Assembly: GCA_030248225.1 (NCBI GenBank)
Contig: JASANE010018279.1
Location: 51,970-115,969 of the forward strand
Origin: Trileptium ribeirensis
Lineage: Eukaryota > Nematoda > Enoplea > Enoplida > Thoracostomopsidae
Direction: 5' to 3'
DNA: 64,000 nucleotides
Position numbers and translations under genes: made by a program. This document shows, piece by piece, positions 1-10,985 of this stretch. Under the pieces are notes generated by a model. That model did not search any database. It saw only the letters and a list, made by a program, of their open reading frames with translations, and had not been told where the DNA came from. Each line of letters begins with the position of its first letter. The first letter of the stretch is position 1.

Positions 1-3000
1 GACGATCGACGATTGCGCATTATTATTTCTATTAAAATGGCAATGTTTATTGATGGATGTACGTGTCGAATTCAGCGACCGGCATTTCCGATAACGCGCC
101 ATCAAGCGATGCGAATATACCGAATTCACCTTGGTCGATGCGTCGACGGTGTTCCTGCAAATACCCAATCGGTCGCAGACAGTGTTCAGGAGCCAAGTAG
201 GGTGGTGCGCCCAAATCTGGCGAACAGGATCGATATCCTTGAAACATACGACGCATACGGTTATCTGCGCAGTCGACTTGAGCTGCGAAAAAGCGATGGA
301 ATTGGCGTCGATGTTGTGCCCATATTGGTTCCAAGCGCGCGCAACGGCGATTCGCAGTGTTTAACCAACGATTTCGTTCCGGGTGTTGGCTCATCACTGG
401 ATCTTGCATTAAACGAACTTGGGTATCCAGCCTCTCCAAAGTGCTGCGTACGGTTCCAACGTATTCCTTGTATCCGGCCCAAATCGCTTGGGGCATTCTA
501 TAGGTTTTCGCCGAATACATGACCCTTTGACATTTTGACGTTCAAACGCTGCCATTTGCCGATTCATTTCCGTAAATTGAAGAGCAACAGAACAGGAAAT
601 GGCGTGCAGCTCATGATTTCCGTGATGTTTAGCGTTTTATGATAGAAGTTGAAACGGATGCGACTCGTTAACGCATGCAAAATAACGTATAAAATGTTAC
701 TGGCTCCTTCCTGGATTGGTCAGTTTCGTTCGGAAATACTGGTACGCCGTGAGTCCGATTCGTTCAATCACTTGAACGAAATCCACCGTTTTTACAGGTT
801 GTTGCAGTTCACCTATTATCTGATAAGAATGTACTCGCAGTTGGCCCAAATACGTGTCTTCCAGTCGAACGAAAGCATTAGGTGTGTAAGTTGGTCGCCA
901 TTGTAACAAATGCGGTAGCAATGGTGCAGGTTGCAGCTCTTCAGAGCCAGGTTGATTATCGTAATCTGCTAACTAAGTGGTATCTTCCATTGCAACTTGG
1001 CTCTCTTCCGCGGAGGAATCCGCATCGATCGAGATTACTTGGACGCTGTCGTCCAAAGATTGAGGTCTTCTCGAAGTAGAAGGGTGATGGAACCTACGTA
1101 TGTGGCCTTGCTCCGATTTGCGTCGTTGTTCGTTCAGAAACCGTATTTCCGATGGTTTCATGCAATTGTTGCAGTGTACGCTTTGTTTAAAATGGTTGGG
1201 TTTCTCGCGACAGCCGTGAACCTCCATGCGACGTAGACTGTAGCTTAGGCGTGCAAATAGGTTGTTGCCGTGCCTCCACTCGTGCAAGGATTAGTTCCGC
1301 TTGTTCCCTGGGGTTCCATTCGTCTACCTACTATAGCTGCATCCGGATGCGGTTGTTGTTTACGTGGCGTTGGTTGTGTCGTTCCAGTAGATGTGGAGAT
1401 ATTCATAGATTCGGACGAAGACACATGTAGTCGTTTGATATCATGAGACCGTCTTTCGATCTTACATTCCACTTCCGCGAGTGTATTGCCAAATTGTACA
1501 GGCATATCCGCGGTCGTTGGCCGCGCTTGCAAATTAGCAATCTACACTGTTTGTTCGCGAACTCGTTGCTCCAACGTGGTTATTTGATGGCTACGTTGCT
1601 GTACGCTCTCCTGCATTGCTTGAGTTTGTTGTTGCAATCGTGTTACTTTTTGTTGAGCATGCATTTTTGTTGTTTGCGTGTTATCTAACGATTGCTGCAA
1701 TTCTACGATTCGTCGTTCATTCACAGCATTGCCTTGCTGCAACTACACCAATTTCGCTTGAACACGGATCGTTTGGTCTTCTTTCCTTCGACATATAGTC
1801 GGCACTGTTCGAATAGCATTGTCAGGCATCGTCCATCCGGTTGGTCGCGTGCAATCGGACATATCCGCCTGCAGTCGGAATCTCGCGAACCCTCGTTGTC
1901 GGCGCTCCCGACATGTTCGACTGATTGGTATGTCGATATTATCGATTTCAGTAGTCCCAGCGTGAATTTCCGGATGACCGTCATCGTTCATCTTTCGTTG
2001 AATGGGAATCGATAATTCCAATGCCGTTGAACATGCGGTGTGGTAATCCTGATTGTTACGGCAGTCCGTAGTAGCATGATCCGGGCACAGTAATTTGTGA
2101 CAGAACGTGCATTGTACGTACGATACAGCCACACAGATGCCACGAAGCACGTGCTTGGCTTTACTCCAGATCCATCGTCCAGATTACGCAATGACCAATG
2201 GCCGTAGTTTGACTATGACATCCATGTTCCGTAATGTGTCCGCGACAAAAGCTTAGATGACAATGTACACAGCAGAACATAGACATTCTGCGACAAGTTA
2301 CCGTTTTGGCATCGTTCATTGGTCTCTAGTGGCCAAACTGTTGTCGTCGAATAACAAACAATGGTTCTTTTTGTCTCATGTCGCCAATGAAATCTTGCAA
2401 TCCATTTCGTTGACTGTGCGAATTGTCGATGGCCAACGGACCAAAAGTAGTAGTTTCTGCAGTTGCTTTACCGTATGGTTCCACGATGTGTTCTGGCGTT
2501 ACGATGTCGATGATATCGGGCTGCATTTCTAACGTCGGTGTAATTTGTGCAGCCGGAAACCCAAGATTGCTGGAAGCCATCGGTACCATTGCATACGGAA
2601 CCGTGTTAACTTCCAGCGTGACTGTAGGCAAAGCTTCTACCATGGTAACTGCAAAGCCGAAAAGTAAGCAGCCGAAGCACTTGGTGGTGCCCATTTAGAA
2701 GCCATTGGTAAACCCGTTGCTTGCATCGGATTCACCCAAGTATTAGCTAGCGGCGAAACTGTAAACACGAAAGTACCTAATGGTAATACCATTTGGGGTA
2801 CCGACACAGCAAATGCACTTGGCAACAACGGTGACTGTCCAGATGATACTTGTTGCTTGCATCGGATTCACCCAAGTATTAGTTAGCGGCGAAACTGTAA
2901 ACACGAAAGTACCTAATGGTAATACCATTTGGGGTACCGACACAGCAAATGCACTTGCCAATAACGGCGACTGTCCAGATGATACTTGTGGTGTTTCCAA

Positions 3001-3640
3001 AGTGTGGCTCTGCTGTATTTGCTGGTTGTATGCAGTCCTGATAAATTCGTTGGGGTGGCGTAGCCGGGCGCTGAGCCGCCCGTTGGCAATATATGCAGTT
3101 GATATTCCGCCGATAACTCGTCCGTGTCAAGCCAACGATCAATATAAGCTGGAGTATCCATGACGGTAGATGGTGTCACCACAGTATTTTCCGATGATAT
3201 AATATGACCACCTATTGAGGTACAATCTCCGGTATTGTTTGGCCTGTAGCTTCGCTGACGATTGGTGGTTGGTCGGAAATGCTCACTGCTGCGCAGTTGT
3301 CTACTCCCGATTACCGTATTGTCGAATTCGTTATTGCTTTGCGATACCGTTGACAAAGTGCCAGGGGGATGTACTGTCTGGCTATCGGTGCTAGGTTGTC
3401 GTCTGCTTACTGAAGTTGTTTCCCAAAGTGGTTGAGAAACCGGTAATTCCGGTCGTGTCGGTTCTTCTGCAGTTGACGTAACGATAACGGCCTGGTCTTC
3501 ATGTTCCATCACTTCATCCACTATTTCTAGGTCCGGACTCGATTCCTCCGAAAAAGTCGTTCGTTATTCCCTCTGTCGCTTCATCTCTCGTTGCTCCTCA
3601 ACATGATGCCCATAATCCGAGAGTATTACCGGTGTTAGGC
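1..3640 (-). pseudogene. Downstream part of a broken multi-domain gene: zinc cluster, coiled coil, Ser/Thr/Pro-rich linkers
   Basis: This continues the exonuclease gene at 3642-5110 on the same strand but is split among several frames. In reading order I see a Ser/Thr/Pro-rich linker (3521 to about 2990); a hydrophobic segment with an out-of-frame duplication (about 2990-2330); a Cys/His cluster near 2120-2020 that starts with CTFCHKLLCPDHA and goes on with further Cys and His; a Gln-rich heptad-like coiled coil at 1742-1542 running on to about 1440; a second small Cys/His patch near 1220-1150; and a helical Arg/Gln-rich tail at 520-47. The 3' end may lie outside the window. Composition and order support one degraded gene rather than chance ORFs, but no segment is open for more than about 200 codons. 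I do not recognise the full protein. It could be a transposon-borne gene or an old host gene; introns or assembly indels could explain some frame changes. Confidence 0.5.
2716..2989. repeat. Tandem duplication, 136-bp period, two copies
   Basis: A segment starting GTTGCTTGCATCGG at 2716 recurs at 2852 with only a few substitutions. The 136-bp period is not a multiple of three, so the duplication shifts the minus-strand reading frame inside the broken multi-domain gene. Confidence 0.9.
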
Positions 3641-3641
3641 T

Positions 3642-5110
3642 CTAGCGTCGTTGATCCTCAGTTACACATTGTCTTACCAACTCACCGATAATTCTGCTTC
3701 CTTCGGCTGTCAACCGAACACCTTGCAGATTAATATCGGGTCGCGGTAGCTCCCATGCGCGTTGATACTTCGGACGTACACTAGTCCAACGGGTACGATC
3801 CGACGTATCCAATGCGATATACATACGTGTGAAGTCGAATTCGTCTGGATCACGAACATAAATCATTGGATAGGGATGATGACAACAAAAGTCACGACAA
3901 GTTCGTTGACATAGCTCGAAATATTTCGGCATGAAGTCGTATTCAATGCTCGGATACTTGCTCGCTTTTTGGAAATCAAATTCAATCTGCGGAACTTCAG
4001 GATAATGCGTCGGCAAAAATGTCCATAGCAATTCCTTCATCCATTCTTGTACATCATCGACCGTTTTTATTCCGTCATCTATCGTGGATGGCTCTTCTGC
4101 AGACATGATTGCAAGGTCGGGTACCAGTGCATCCATCGCTGCATAAATGATGAAATCCCGGTGTGGAACTCGTTTCCGTGGAGCTATCAGCCTGTACTCC
4201 GTTACATTCTTTTTATATTCCTTAGGCGGTAGTGGAAAATAATCGTGGATGGTATCACCAAATGCTCGTATTATTCTAATAATACGAGCATTTGGTGATA
4301 CTATCCACGATTATTTTCCACCATGACGTCATAGCAGGCCGTTCTTGATACAGTGTCTGTCGAAATTGTTCATCTAGTCGGTTGCTTTTAGGTGCATACT
4401 GCTCTTGTTGATATTCCATTTTCAACGCCTGCAAATCGAGCCAGTGGTCTGTTTGGAGTGGCGGTTTATCGCGTAAAACTTCGAGACGCGTCAAATAATG
4501 CCGATCACAATGGCCAGCCCACGTAATGATGTAGAGCTTGCGGTCTTCCAGAACCTCACGTAGAATATTCGGCATTGTGCGATAGAACGCGATAAGTCGA
4601 TAAAGACGACTAGGCCTTCCTGTGTCGCTAGCTGGATCGTTGCCGCGAAGTTTTGTTTAACTCCAAGATGGGTCATATTTCGAACGTTAAACTAGGATTC
4701 GGACAAAAACGGTGCCACACGGCCGTAGCGGGTGTGTCGCGAATAACGATGACCTAACGTTACTCCAATGCTAACCGCATCACCGTTTAACAAATCCCGA
4801 GCATTATCGTCTTTCAGCCATTGAGGTGATTGAAAAACTTCACTATCCAAGCCGATAATGTTCCAACTCGATTCCCCCAATAACTCTAGTGCCATTTCTA
4901 ACTGGTTTTGTTCGTACACAGATCACCATTCGTGCTAATCCCAGTTGGCGGTATAAAAGACGCACGCAAGCGATGATCTCATTCTGGCTTTTGGTTCGCT
5001 CTGCGATCGTCGCATCAACGAGTTCCGGTATTCTAGAACAATACGAATCCATTGTTATGACCATTATATCAATCTTCAGAAAACCATCATGAATATATAA
5101 TTTTTTCAAT
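3642..5110 (-). pseudogene. 3'-5' exonuclease domain (DEDDy, RNase D/WRN-like), frameshifted
   Basis: Three overlapping minus-strand frames together carry the hallmarks of the DEDD 3'-5' exonuclease fold. Motif I (D-x-E) is in IIGLDSEV near 4850. A central LATQEGLVVFIDLS strand lies near 4640-4600. Motif II is the Asp of WAGHCDRHYL near 4505. The motif III region is FIIYAAMDAL near 4145-4120, with the Tyr and Asp of the DEDDy type. Enzymes of this fold remove nucleotides from 3' ends of RNA or DNA using two metal ions. Motifs I and II, and II and III, lie in different frames, and a 43-bp inverted duplication at 4233-4320 breaks the reading frame between II and III. The last stretch, from the palindrome to 3642, is open in one frame. 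The gene is therefore broken as written, although the metal ligands I can see are retained. The upstream start is not certain; AT-rich non-coding DNA begins just above 5110. Confidence 0.6.
4233..4320. repeat. Near-perfect palindrome, 43-bp arms with a 2-bp centre
   Basis: Bases 4233-4275 and 4278-4320 are reverse complements with one mismatch. The outer arm (4233-4275) reads in frame with the downstream exonuclease codons on the minus strand. The other arm looks like an inverted copy that introduces a stop and a frame change. It could be a real inverted duplication or a fold-back assembly artefact. Confidence 0.92.
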
Positions 5111-5395
5111 GTGTATATACAATAAACAATTTAGCATAAAAACATTTAGGTATAAGATTTTCTATCTATACAAATAATTTCAAAGCTTTGACATATTTTG
5201 TTTATACAGCCAGAAGGTATAAATTAAAAGGAATTTGCCATTTACTGTTGGAAGATATAATAAGAAATATACTGTTCTCCAAGTTCCAGAATTTATCATA
5301 GTAAAGATAATTGATTAAAGAATACGCGTTTTATAGTTGCTATATCTTGTCAGAAAATTTGCCAACAAAATTTGACTTAAAAATTTTCATACTAA
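5111..5395. other. AT-rich spacer, no gene seen
   Basis: AT-rich sequence between the broken exonuclease gene and foldback element A. Its last three bases (TAA, 5393-5395) are the left target-site duplication of element A. Confidence 0.6.
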
Positions 5396-5445
5396 TTGCT
5401 GATTCACAGAATAATACGCCCATCTACTAGAAAATTTTTGTTACA

Positions 5446-5600
5446 TACGACATGTCGTACGTAGTGGTGTTACATACGACGTGTTGTATGTAACCCTTGT
5501 TACACACGACATGTCGTATGTAACCAATGTTACATACGACATGTCGTATGTAACCAATGTTACATACGACATATCGTATGTAACACTGGTACATATAACT
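5446..5600. repeat. Element A left palindrome array (five 30-bp units)
   Basis: Each unit contains a roughly 24-bp palindrome whose left half is TTACATACGACA, followed by its reverse complement. The units repeat every 30 bp with single-base variation. The same unit occurs in the right arm of the element. Confidence 0.9.
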
Positions 5601-5604
5601 CTAC

Positions 5605-7320
5605 TCCAGTTTGATATTAATGCCCCCTCTACTTTGATATTAGTGCCTCTTCCAGCTTGTTATTGGCCCCCCTCCAGTTTAATATTGGTGCCACCCTCCA
5701 GTTTGATATTGCTGCCCTCCAGTTTGATACTGATGCACCGCTCCATTGTGATATTGGTGCCCTATCCGTTTTGAACTTATTGCACGCTCCTGTTTGATAT
5801 TGGTACCCGCTCCTGTTTGATATTGGTGCCCGCTCCTGTTTGATATTGGTGCCTCCTCCGGTTTGATAGTGGTGCCCCCAAAAAGTTTGATATTGGTGCC
5901 CCCTACAGTTTGATATTGGTGTCTCCTCCAGTTTGATATTGGTGCCCCTTTCCAATTTGGTAGTGGTGTTCCCCTCCAGCTTGACATTGGAACCCCCTCC
6001 AGTTTGATATCGGTGCCTCCATCCAGTTTTATATTGGTGCCCCCTCTAGTTTGATATTGGTGCCCTTTCAGTGTGATATTGGTGCCCCCTCCAGTTCGAT
6101 ATTGGTGCTCCCCTGCAGTTTGATATAGGTGCCCCATCCAGTTTGATATTGGTGTTTCCCTCAAGTTTGATATTGGTGCCCCTACAGTTTGATATTGGTG
6201 CCCCTTTCCAATTTGGTAGTGGTGTTCCCCTCCAGCTTGACATTGGAACCCCCTCCAGTTTGATATCGGTGCCTCCATCCAGTTTTATATTGGTGCCCTC
6301 CTCTAGTTTGATATTGGTGCCCCTTTCAGTGTGATATTGGTGCCCCCTCCAGTTCGATATTGGTGCTCCCCTGCAGTTTGATATAGGTGCCCCCATCTAG
6401 TTTGATATTGGTGTTTCCCTCAAGTTTGATATTGGTGCCCCCGCTTTGTCAATAGTGGTGCCCCCATTCAGTTTGATACTGGTGCCCCTACAGTTTCATA
6501 TTGGTGCCATTTTCAGTTTGAAATTGGTGCCCACCCTCTAGTTTGATATTGGTGATCCTCTCCAGTTTGATATTTATGCCCCTGTAGTTTGATATTGGTG
6601 TTTCCCTCCAGTTTAATACTGGTGCCTCCTCCAGGTCGATAGTGGTGACCACCTTCAGTTTGATATTGGTGCCCTCTTCAGTTTCATATTGGTACCCCTA
6701 CAGTTTCATATTGGTGCCCTTCAAGCTTAATATTGGTGCCCTCTCCGGCTGAATATTGGTCACGCTTTAGTTTGATACTGGTGACCCCTCCAGTTTGATG
6801 TTGGTTCCACCTCCAGTTTGATATTGGTGTTCCCTCCAGTTTGGTATTGGGGCCACTCCAGATTGATATAGGTGCCCCCCAGTTTAATATTGGTGCCCCC
6901 CCAGATTGATATTGCTGCCCCCCTCCACATTGATATTGTTGCTCCCTTCAGTTTGATATTGGTGCGTCCCTCTAGTTTAATATTGGTGCCCCCCTCAAGT
7001 TCGATACTGGTGCCGCCCTCTAGTTTGACATTGGTGCCCCCCTTCCAGTTTGGTATTGGTGCCCCTACAGCTTGACATTGCTACTCCCTCCAGTTTGTAT
7101 TCATGCCCTTCGCCAGCTGGCTATTGGTCACCCTCCAGTTTAACATTGGTGCCCCCTCCAGCTTGGTATTGATGCCCCCTCCAGTTTGATATTGGAGCCC
7201 CTGCAGTTCGATATTGGTACCCACTCCAGCTTGATATTGGTCCCCCTCCAGTTTGATATTGGTGCCCTCACCAGTTCGATACTGGTGCACCCTCCAGTTT
7301 GGTATTACTGCCCCCTCCAA
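5605..7320. repeat. Element A left minisatellite (unit about CAGTTTGATATTGGTGCCCC)
   Basis: About 75 diverged copies of a 20-24 bp unit fill 1.7 kb. Within it, about 5945-6440 is a higher-order repeat: a multi-unit block starting TCCAATTTGGTAGTGGTG at 5951 recurs at 6209 (258-bp period) with near identity. Open frames here are by-products of the repeat. Confidence 0.95.
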
Positions 7321-9069
7321 GGAAAATACTTAGTTGGCATCTGGTTCATGACCAGCATACTGTTGTAATGTTGTGGACATGGTAATTTAATAGACGAAAA
7401 CTACTGTGAACATCGCACATTGTAATATTTAATTTTAATTGCCGGGCTACGGTTGATCTTGAAAACACCCTTGCACCGCAGCTAGAGTTAGAAGAAATAT
7501 AGCCGCATAACTGCCATCAGATAGCAATAAACTTGATCGGCGATTGAGTTTAAACTACAATAGTCACCGCAGTACGTATGTCCATGCATGACTGTAATTC
7601 AAGTGCACTGGGTTATTTACACCTGTTACCCAATTAGAAATATCCTAACGGATCAACACGTTTATATGTCGGTCGGCCATTCGGTTCTGCTATAACTTGT
7701 TGTTCACACATTTTTACAGGTTTTTGAGTAATACCCATTTTTTGGTAAAAAATTTTTGCTGCCGCAACAACCATATAAATAAAAATTGCTCATTTATAAA
7801 GTCATTATACCTGTAATGGTGACCAGAACGCGTTTTTGGCTGAACAACTTATTACAATTTTTTAACTAAAATTATTAATACAAATGTGGAATTCATATGT
7901 AGCACTTGGAAGCCAACAATATTTGATTTGTCACAAAATTTATGAGAATCGCCTGTTTTCATGTGAAATTAATCCGAAAGATTACCCGGCAACACACGGC
8001 TTAAACCATAACACTAAAATCTTTGCGGTACCCAGCACCATATCTAAAAGGAGTCAATCATAACAGAATATTTCCATGTAAAATATTGTAATTCCCTTAA
8101 CGTTTTCATTACATACATTAACGATTTATTATGGAATTTTAATTACATATTTTTATTAATATTCTGAAATTATTTCATAGAAATGGTAGTATTTGTGAAA
8201 TTGTATTATCGACATACTCCGAATTGTCGGTGAATTGTCATTAAACTCGCTTTTCTAAACTTTTATTTAACAAACATAGAGACACCAAGTGTTTATACAA
8301 CAACGTGGCGACTCTAATGCATTGAATGTCAGAAATAACACACGTATAATTAAAGATGGATACCAACTGCTAGTGCAGTTGTGATTGTGCAAACAATGAA
8401 TAATATACACAGAAATTTGTTAGCGAAATGAATACAAACTGGATGCATATAACTCAACAAAGAATTCTGAATGTCGTAGATGTCACTGTTTGTAACCCTG
8501 TCAACTGGGAAAAAACTACTGGTTAACGTAAATATTGCGGTGCACTAAAGTGCATTTCATGGTATTGTAATTTAACAAAACCACAGCTGATGGCAGACGT
8601 TTAACCTCAGTGAGTTATTATTATAAAGAAACAAACCTTAGCTACTAAAAATTAAGAGTATACATTGAAAAATACCGCCATTATTAATTAACTTAACGTG
8701 ACACTGGTTTAAGAGTTAGTTTTCACCAAATAGCATCTACGTATGGTAATACACAGATAGCATGATTAAAAATATATGTCATACTGATACTTTTTGAGCC
8801 CCATCCACTTATGAAGGAGTCACAAGAGCCCAATATTTCGTTCGGGCGCAAGAACCGGCGAGCATCTAGCGTTAACATAATAACGTGGCGAATTCTGAAA
8901 CTCATTATTACGGATCTTGGATATCAAAGCAGTGATCGTATCATAAGTAAGTGTGAATGAGTATGGAGCAAACTATTCTTATTTTAGGACCACCAACGTT
9001 GTACGGTTGGGGATTATGACTTTGTCAAAGTATATATGCTACGCTACCATAACGGCAATTGGAAGGCGT
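7321..9069. other. Core of element A, no gene recognised
   Basis: AT-rich unique sequence between the two minisatellite arms. I find no coding pattern, no transposase motif and no RNA gene. Confidence 0.6.
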
Positions 9070-9277
9070 ACCAATATCAATATGGAGGGAAACACCAATA
9101 TCAAACTAGAGGGACGCACCAAGATCAAATTGGAGGGGCACCAATATCAAACTGGAGGGGGCACCAATATCAAGCTGCAGGGGGCCACAATATCAAACTG
9201 GAGGGGCACCAGTGTCAAACTGCAGGGGTGCCAATAACAAACTGGCGAGAGACAACAATATGAAACTGGAGGGGCAT
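9070..9277. repeat. Element A right minisatellite, inverted orientation
   Basis: About nine to ten copies of the reverse complement of the left-arm unit (CACCAATATCAAACTGGAGG), mirroring 5605-7320. The right arm is about eight times shorter than the left, so the arms have changed in length independently. Confidence 0.93.
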
Positions 9278-9379
9278 GACTATCATATGAGTTTTTAGAA
9301 GACCTATTGGACCAGAAGTATGTCAAAACGATCTTACATATCTCTATAACCTATCAAAATATACCTGGCTAGTCCAAAG

Positions 9380-9583
9380 TGGGGGGCCGGCATTTTCGGC
9401 GGCCACCCGGCAAAACGGGGGTATCCCCCGGCTGCTACACCCGGCAAAGATTCGGGTAGTCCCCGGCTCAAAGGCCCCTGCTGGGAAAAATTTACGTCTA
9501 AACGCGACAAAATTCGCCAATAAAATTGCCCCCCCGTGCAGCAAAATCCGGCACCCTCGGCATGGGGGGCCCCACGCTATAAT
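9380..9583. repeat. GC-rich block inserted in the right arm of element A
   Basis: About 200 bp rich in CCGG, GGGGG and CCCCC runs sits between the minisatellite and the palindrome array of element A. There is no counterpart in the left arm, so it looks inserted later. The class is not recognised; a SINE-like or unclassified interspersed repeat is possible. Confidence 0.4.
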
Positions 9584-9650
9584 TTCCGAAGTTTGGACTT
9601 GCCAGCATACTGGCAGTATAAGGTTCATGTCGTAGAGTTTAATATACCAG

Positions 9651-9823
9651 TGTTACATACGACATGTCGTATGTAGCACTGGTTACGTACGACATTTCGT
9701 ATGTAACACTGGTTACATACGACATATCGTATGTAATATTTGTTACAGGTTACATACGCATATCACGGGTTACGGGATACACATATCACGGGTTGCATAC
9801 GACATGTCGTATGTAACAAAAAT
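9651..9823. repeat. Element A right palindrome array
   Basis: Four to five copies of the 30-bp palindromic unit seen at 5446-5600, with a degraded patch around 9745-9795. Confidence 0.88.
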
Positions 9824-10055
9824 TATCGAGTAGATGGGCGCATTATTCTGTGAATCAACAATAATACTAGCTCATACAAGTTTGCTCAAATTCAAATATA
9901 TCATCTGATAATACAGCCACTATATGGGATTAAACTAGCAACAATTATAGCAGCTTTAAATAACAAAATTCATTACTAAGAACTATATAAGGTAAAATTT
10001 CCGAATGACCAGAGTGTAGATTACCGAGTAGTATTTTTTTGTACTAGTAAAGCCG

Positions 10056-10985
10056 CTATAACCGTGCCCCTACATTGCACTCAGCACGGAACCACTGCTC
10101 TGATGCCGTAGGCAATTTAGTAAGTCCTACAGAATCTAAATGAAACCAATGTGGTCCCGAGTGAGCTCCATCACAAGCTATCCATTCATTTAAGCGTCGT
10201 GGTTTACTCTTTCCAGGTATATTTAGTGCGTTTATTTGACGATAGACCCTATAAAGGTCCTGAATTTTAGGATTTGTGGGAATTTTACCCCGTAAGTATC
10301 CCAGGTATTGTTCTACATTACCCAAATATAATTTCACGATATCCTTATGGACTAATAAATCCCGACCCCGTGGTTGGTTTATTTCCTGAATTTCCATGTT
10401 GTGACCCTCCACCCGTTGTACCCTATATAGATTGAGAAATAATGGTTCTAATTTTGCGTGGAATCTTCGGCCACGAGCAGTCTTTTCGAGCAGGAAGACT
10501 AAGCTGCGTTCGATTATGTCTGCTCGATTTGCTGACACTCGTATATCGTATTCCTCACGATATCGTTCCTGAGTTTGTTGCAATTGGTTTTTACATTCCG
10601 TCCAAATCGTTTGTAACTCAGTGTACAAATCCTGTATATATTTGCACAGAATCTGAATGCATGTGTAACCGGCGCGGTTCAATATCTAAATCCATATCTC
10701 TGCTATAGTTCATGCGATATTGCGTTTTGCCAGTAGCTATATTCGGTGTAATACAATACGCCATACAAACGAGTGGTATATATTCGTCCCAACAATCTGG
10801 ATGTGCATCAGCAATTTTACGTAGAACCCGAATAAGGGTCTGATTTCAATGTTCAACTAATCCTTTTGATTGATGGTGGTCCGCTACAACGAAATTGAGT
10901 TTTACAAAATCTTCATGTAAAATACCTCTATGATGGAGGGTTCGGGTAACAATATCGTAGTGTCTTCCAGTTAAAGTTTGAACGA
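10056..10985 (-). pseudogene. Ty3/gypsy-type integrase C-terminal fragment with a degenerate PHD finger
   Basis: The minus-strand translation shows the end of an integrase catalytic core: an HHQSKGLVEH block that holds the catalytic Glu, then WDEYIPLVCMAY and a TG-x-x-x-Y-x-M-x-Y-S-R segment. A frameshift near 10685 leads into the C-terminal region (10682-10056), which has a long helix and a GPY/F-like module (LVFLLEKTARGRRFHAKLEP and RVEGHNMEI). The last 45 residues (about 10190-10059) read WIACDG, HWFHLDSVGLTKLP and EQWF, which matches the PHD-finger consensus, but several Cys ligands are lost. There is an in-frame TGA at 10846-10848. RT, RNase H and the N-terminal integrase are missing, so this is a dead remnant. 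PHD modules on integrases are thought to steer insertion toward histone marks; that role is an inference here. Confidence 0.7.

Larger units (their letters stand above)
5396..9861. mobile_element. Foldback element A: non-autonomous TIR DNA transposon, 4.47 kb, TSD TAA
   Basis: Left terminus TTGCTGATTCACAGAATAAT and right terminus (reverse complement) TTGTTGATTCACAGAATAAT are inverted repeats, and the identity extends about 50 bp. TAA precedes the element (5393-5395) and follows it (9862-9864), a 3-bp target duplication. Inward on both sides come a 30-bp-period palindrome array and then a mirrored minisatellite, which makes kilobase-scale foldback arms around a non-coding core (7321-9069). No transposase is visible. 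The TIR motif TTCACAGA lies 7 bp inside the end, as in elements B and C. DNA-transposon superfamilies with 3-bp duplications include PIF/Harbinger, some CACTA/Chapaev relatives, Academ and Zator; the sequence does not decide among them. Confidence 0.85.

Noticed and set aside
5446..5600. CRISPR-like regular repeat with 30-bp period
   Set aside because: The repeats are palindromes with no unique spacers, lie in a TIR, and recur inverted at the other end of a transposon in eukaryotic DNA.
5629..6396. Long repetitive ORFs (ISNWRGHQYQT-type peptides) in all minisatellite arrays
   Set aside because: The period changes between 20 and 24 bp and frames break often; they are by-products of the minisatellite.
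8723..8905. 60-codon ORF in the element A core as a transposase remnant
   Set aside because: No catalytic motif or DNA-binding pattern; too short to support a family.
9344..9628. 94-codon minus-strand ORF in the GC-rich block of element A
   Set aside because: Lies in a low-complexity GC-rich insert; no domain seen.
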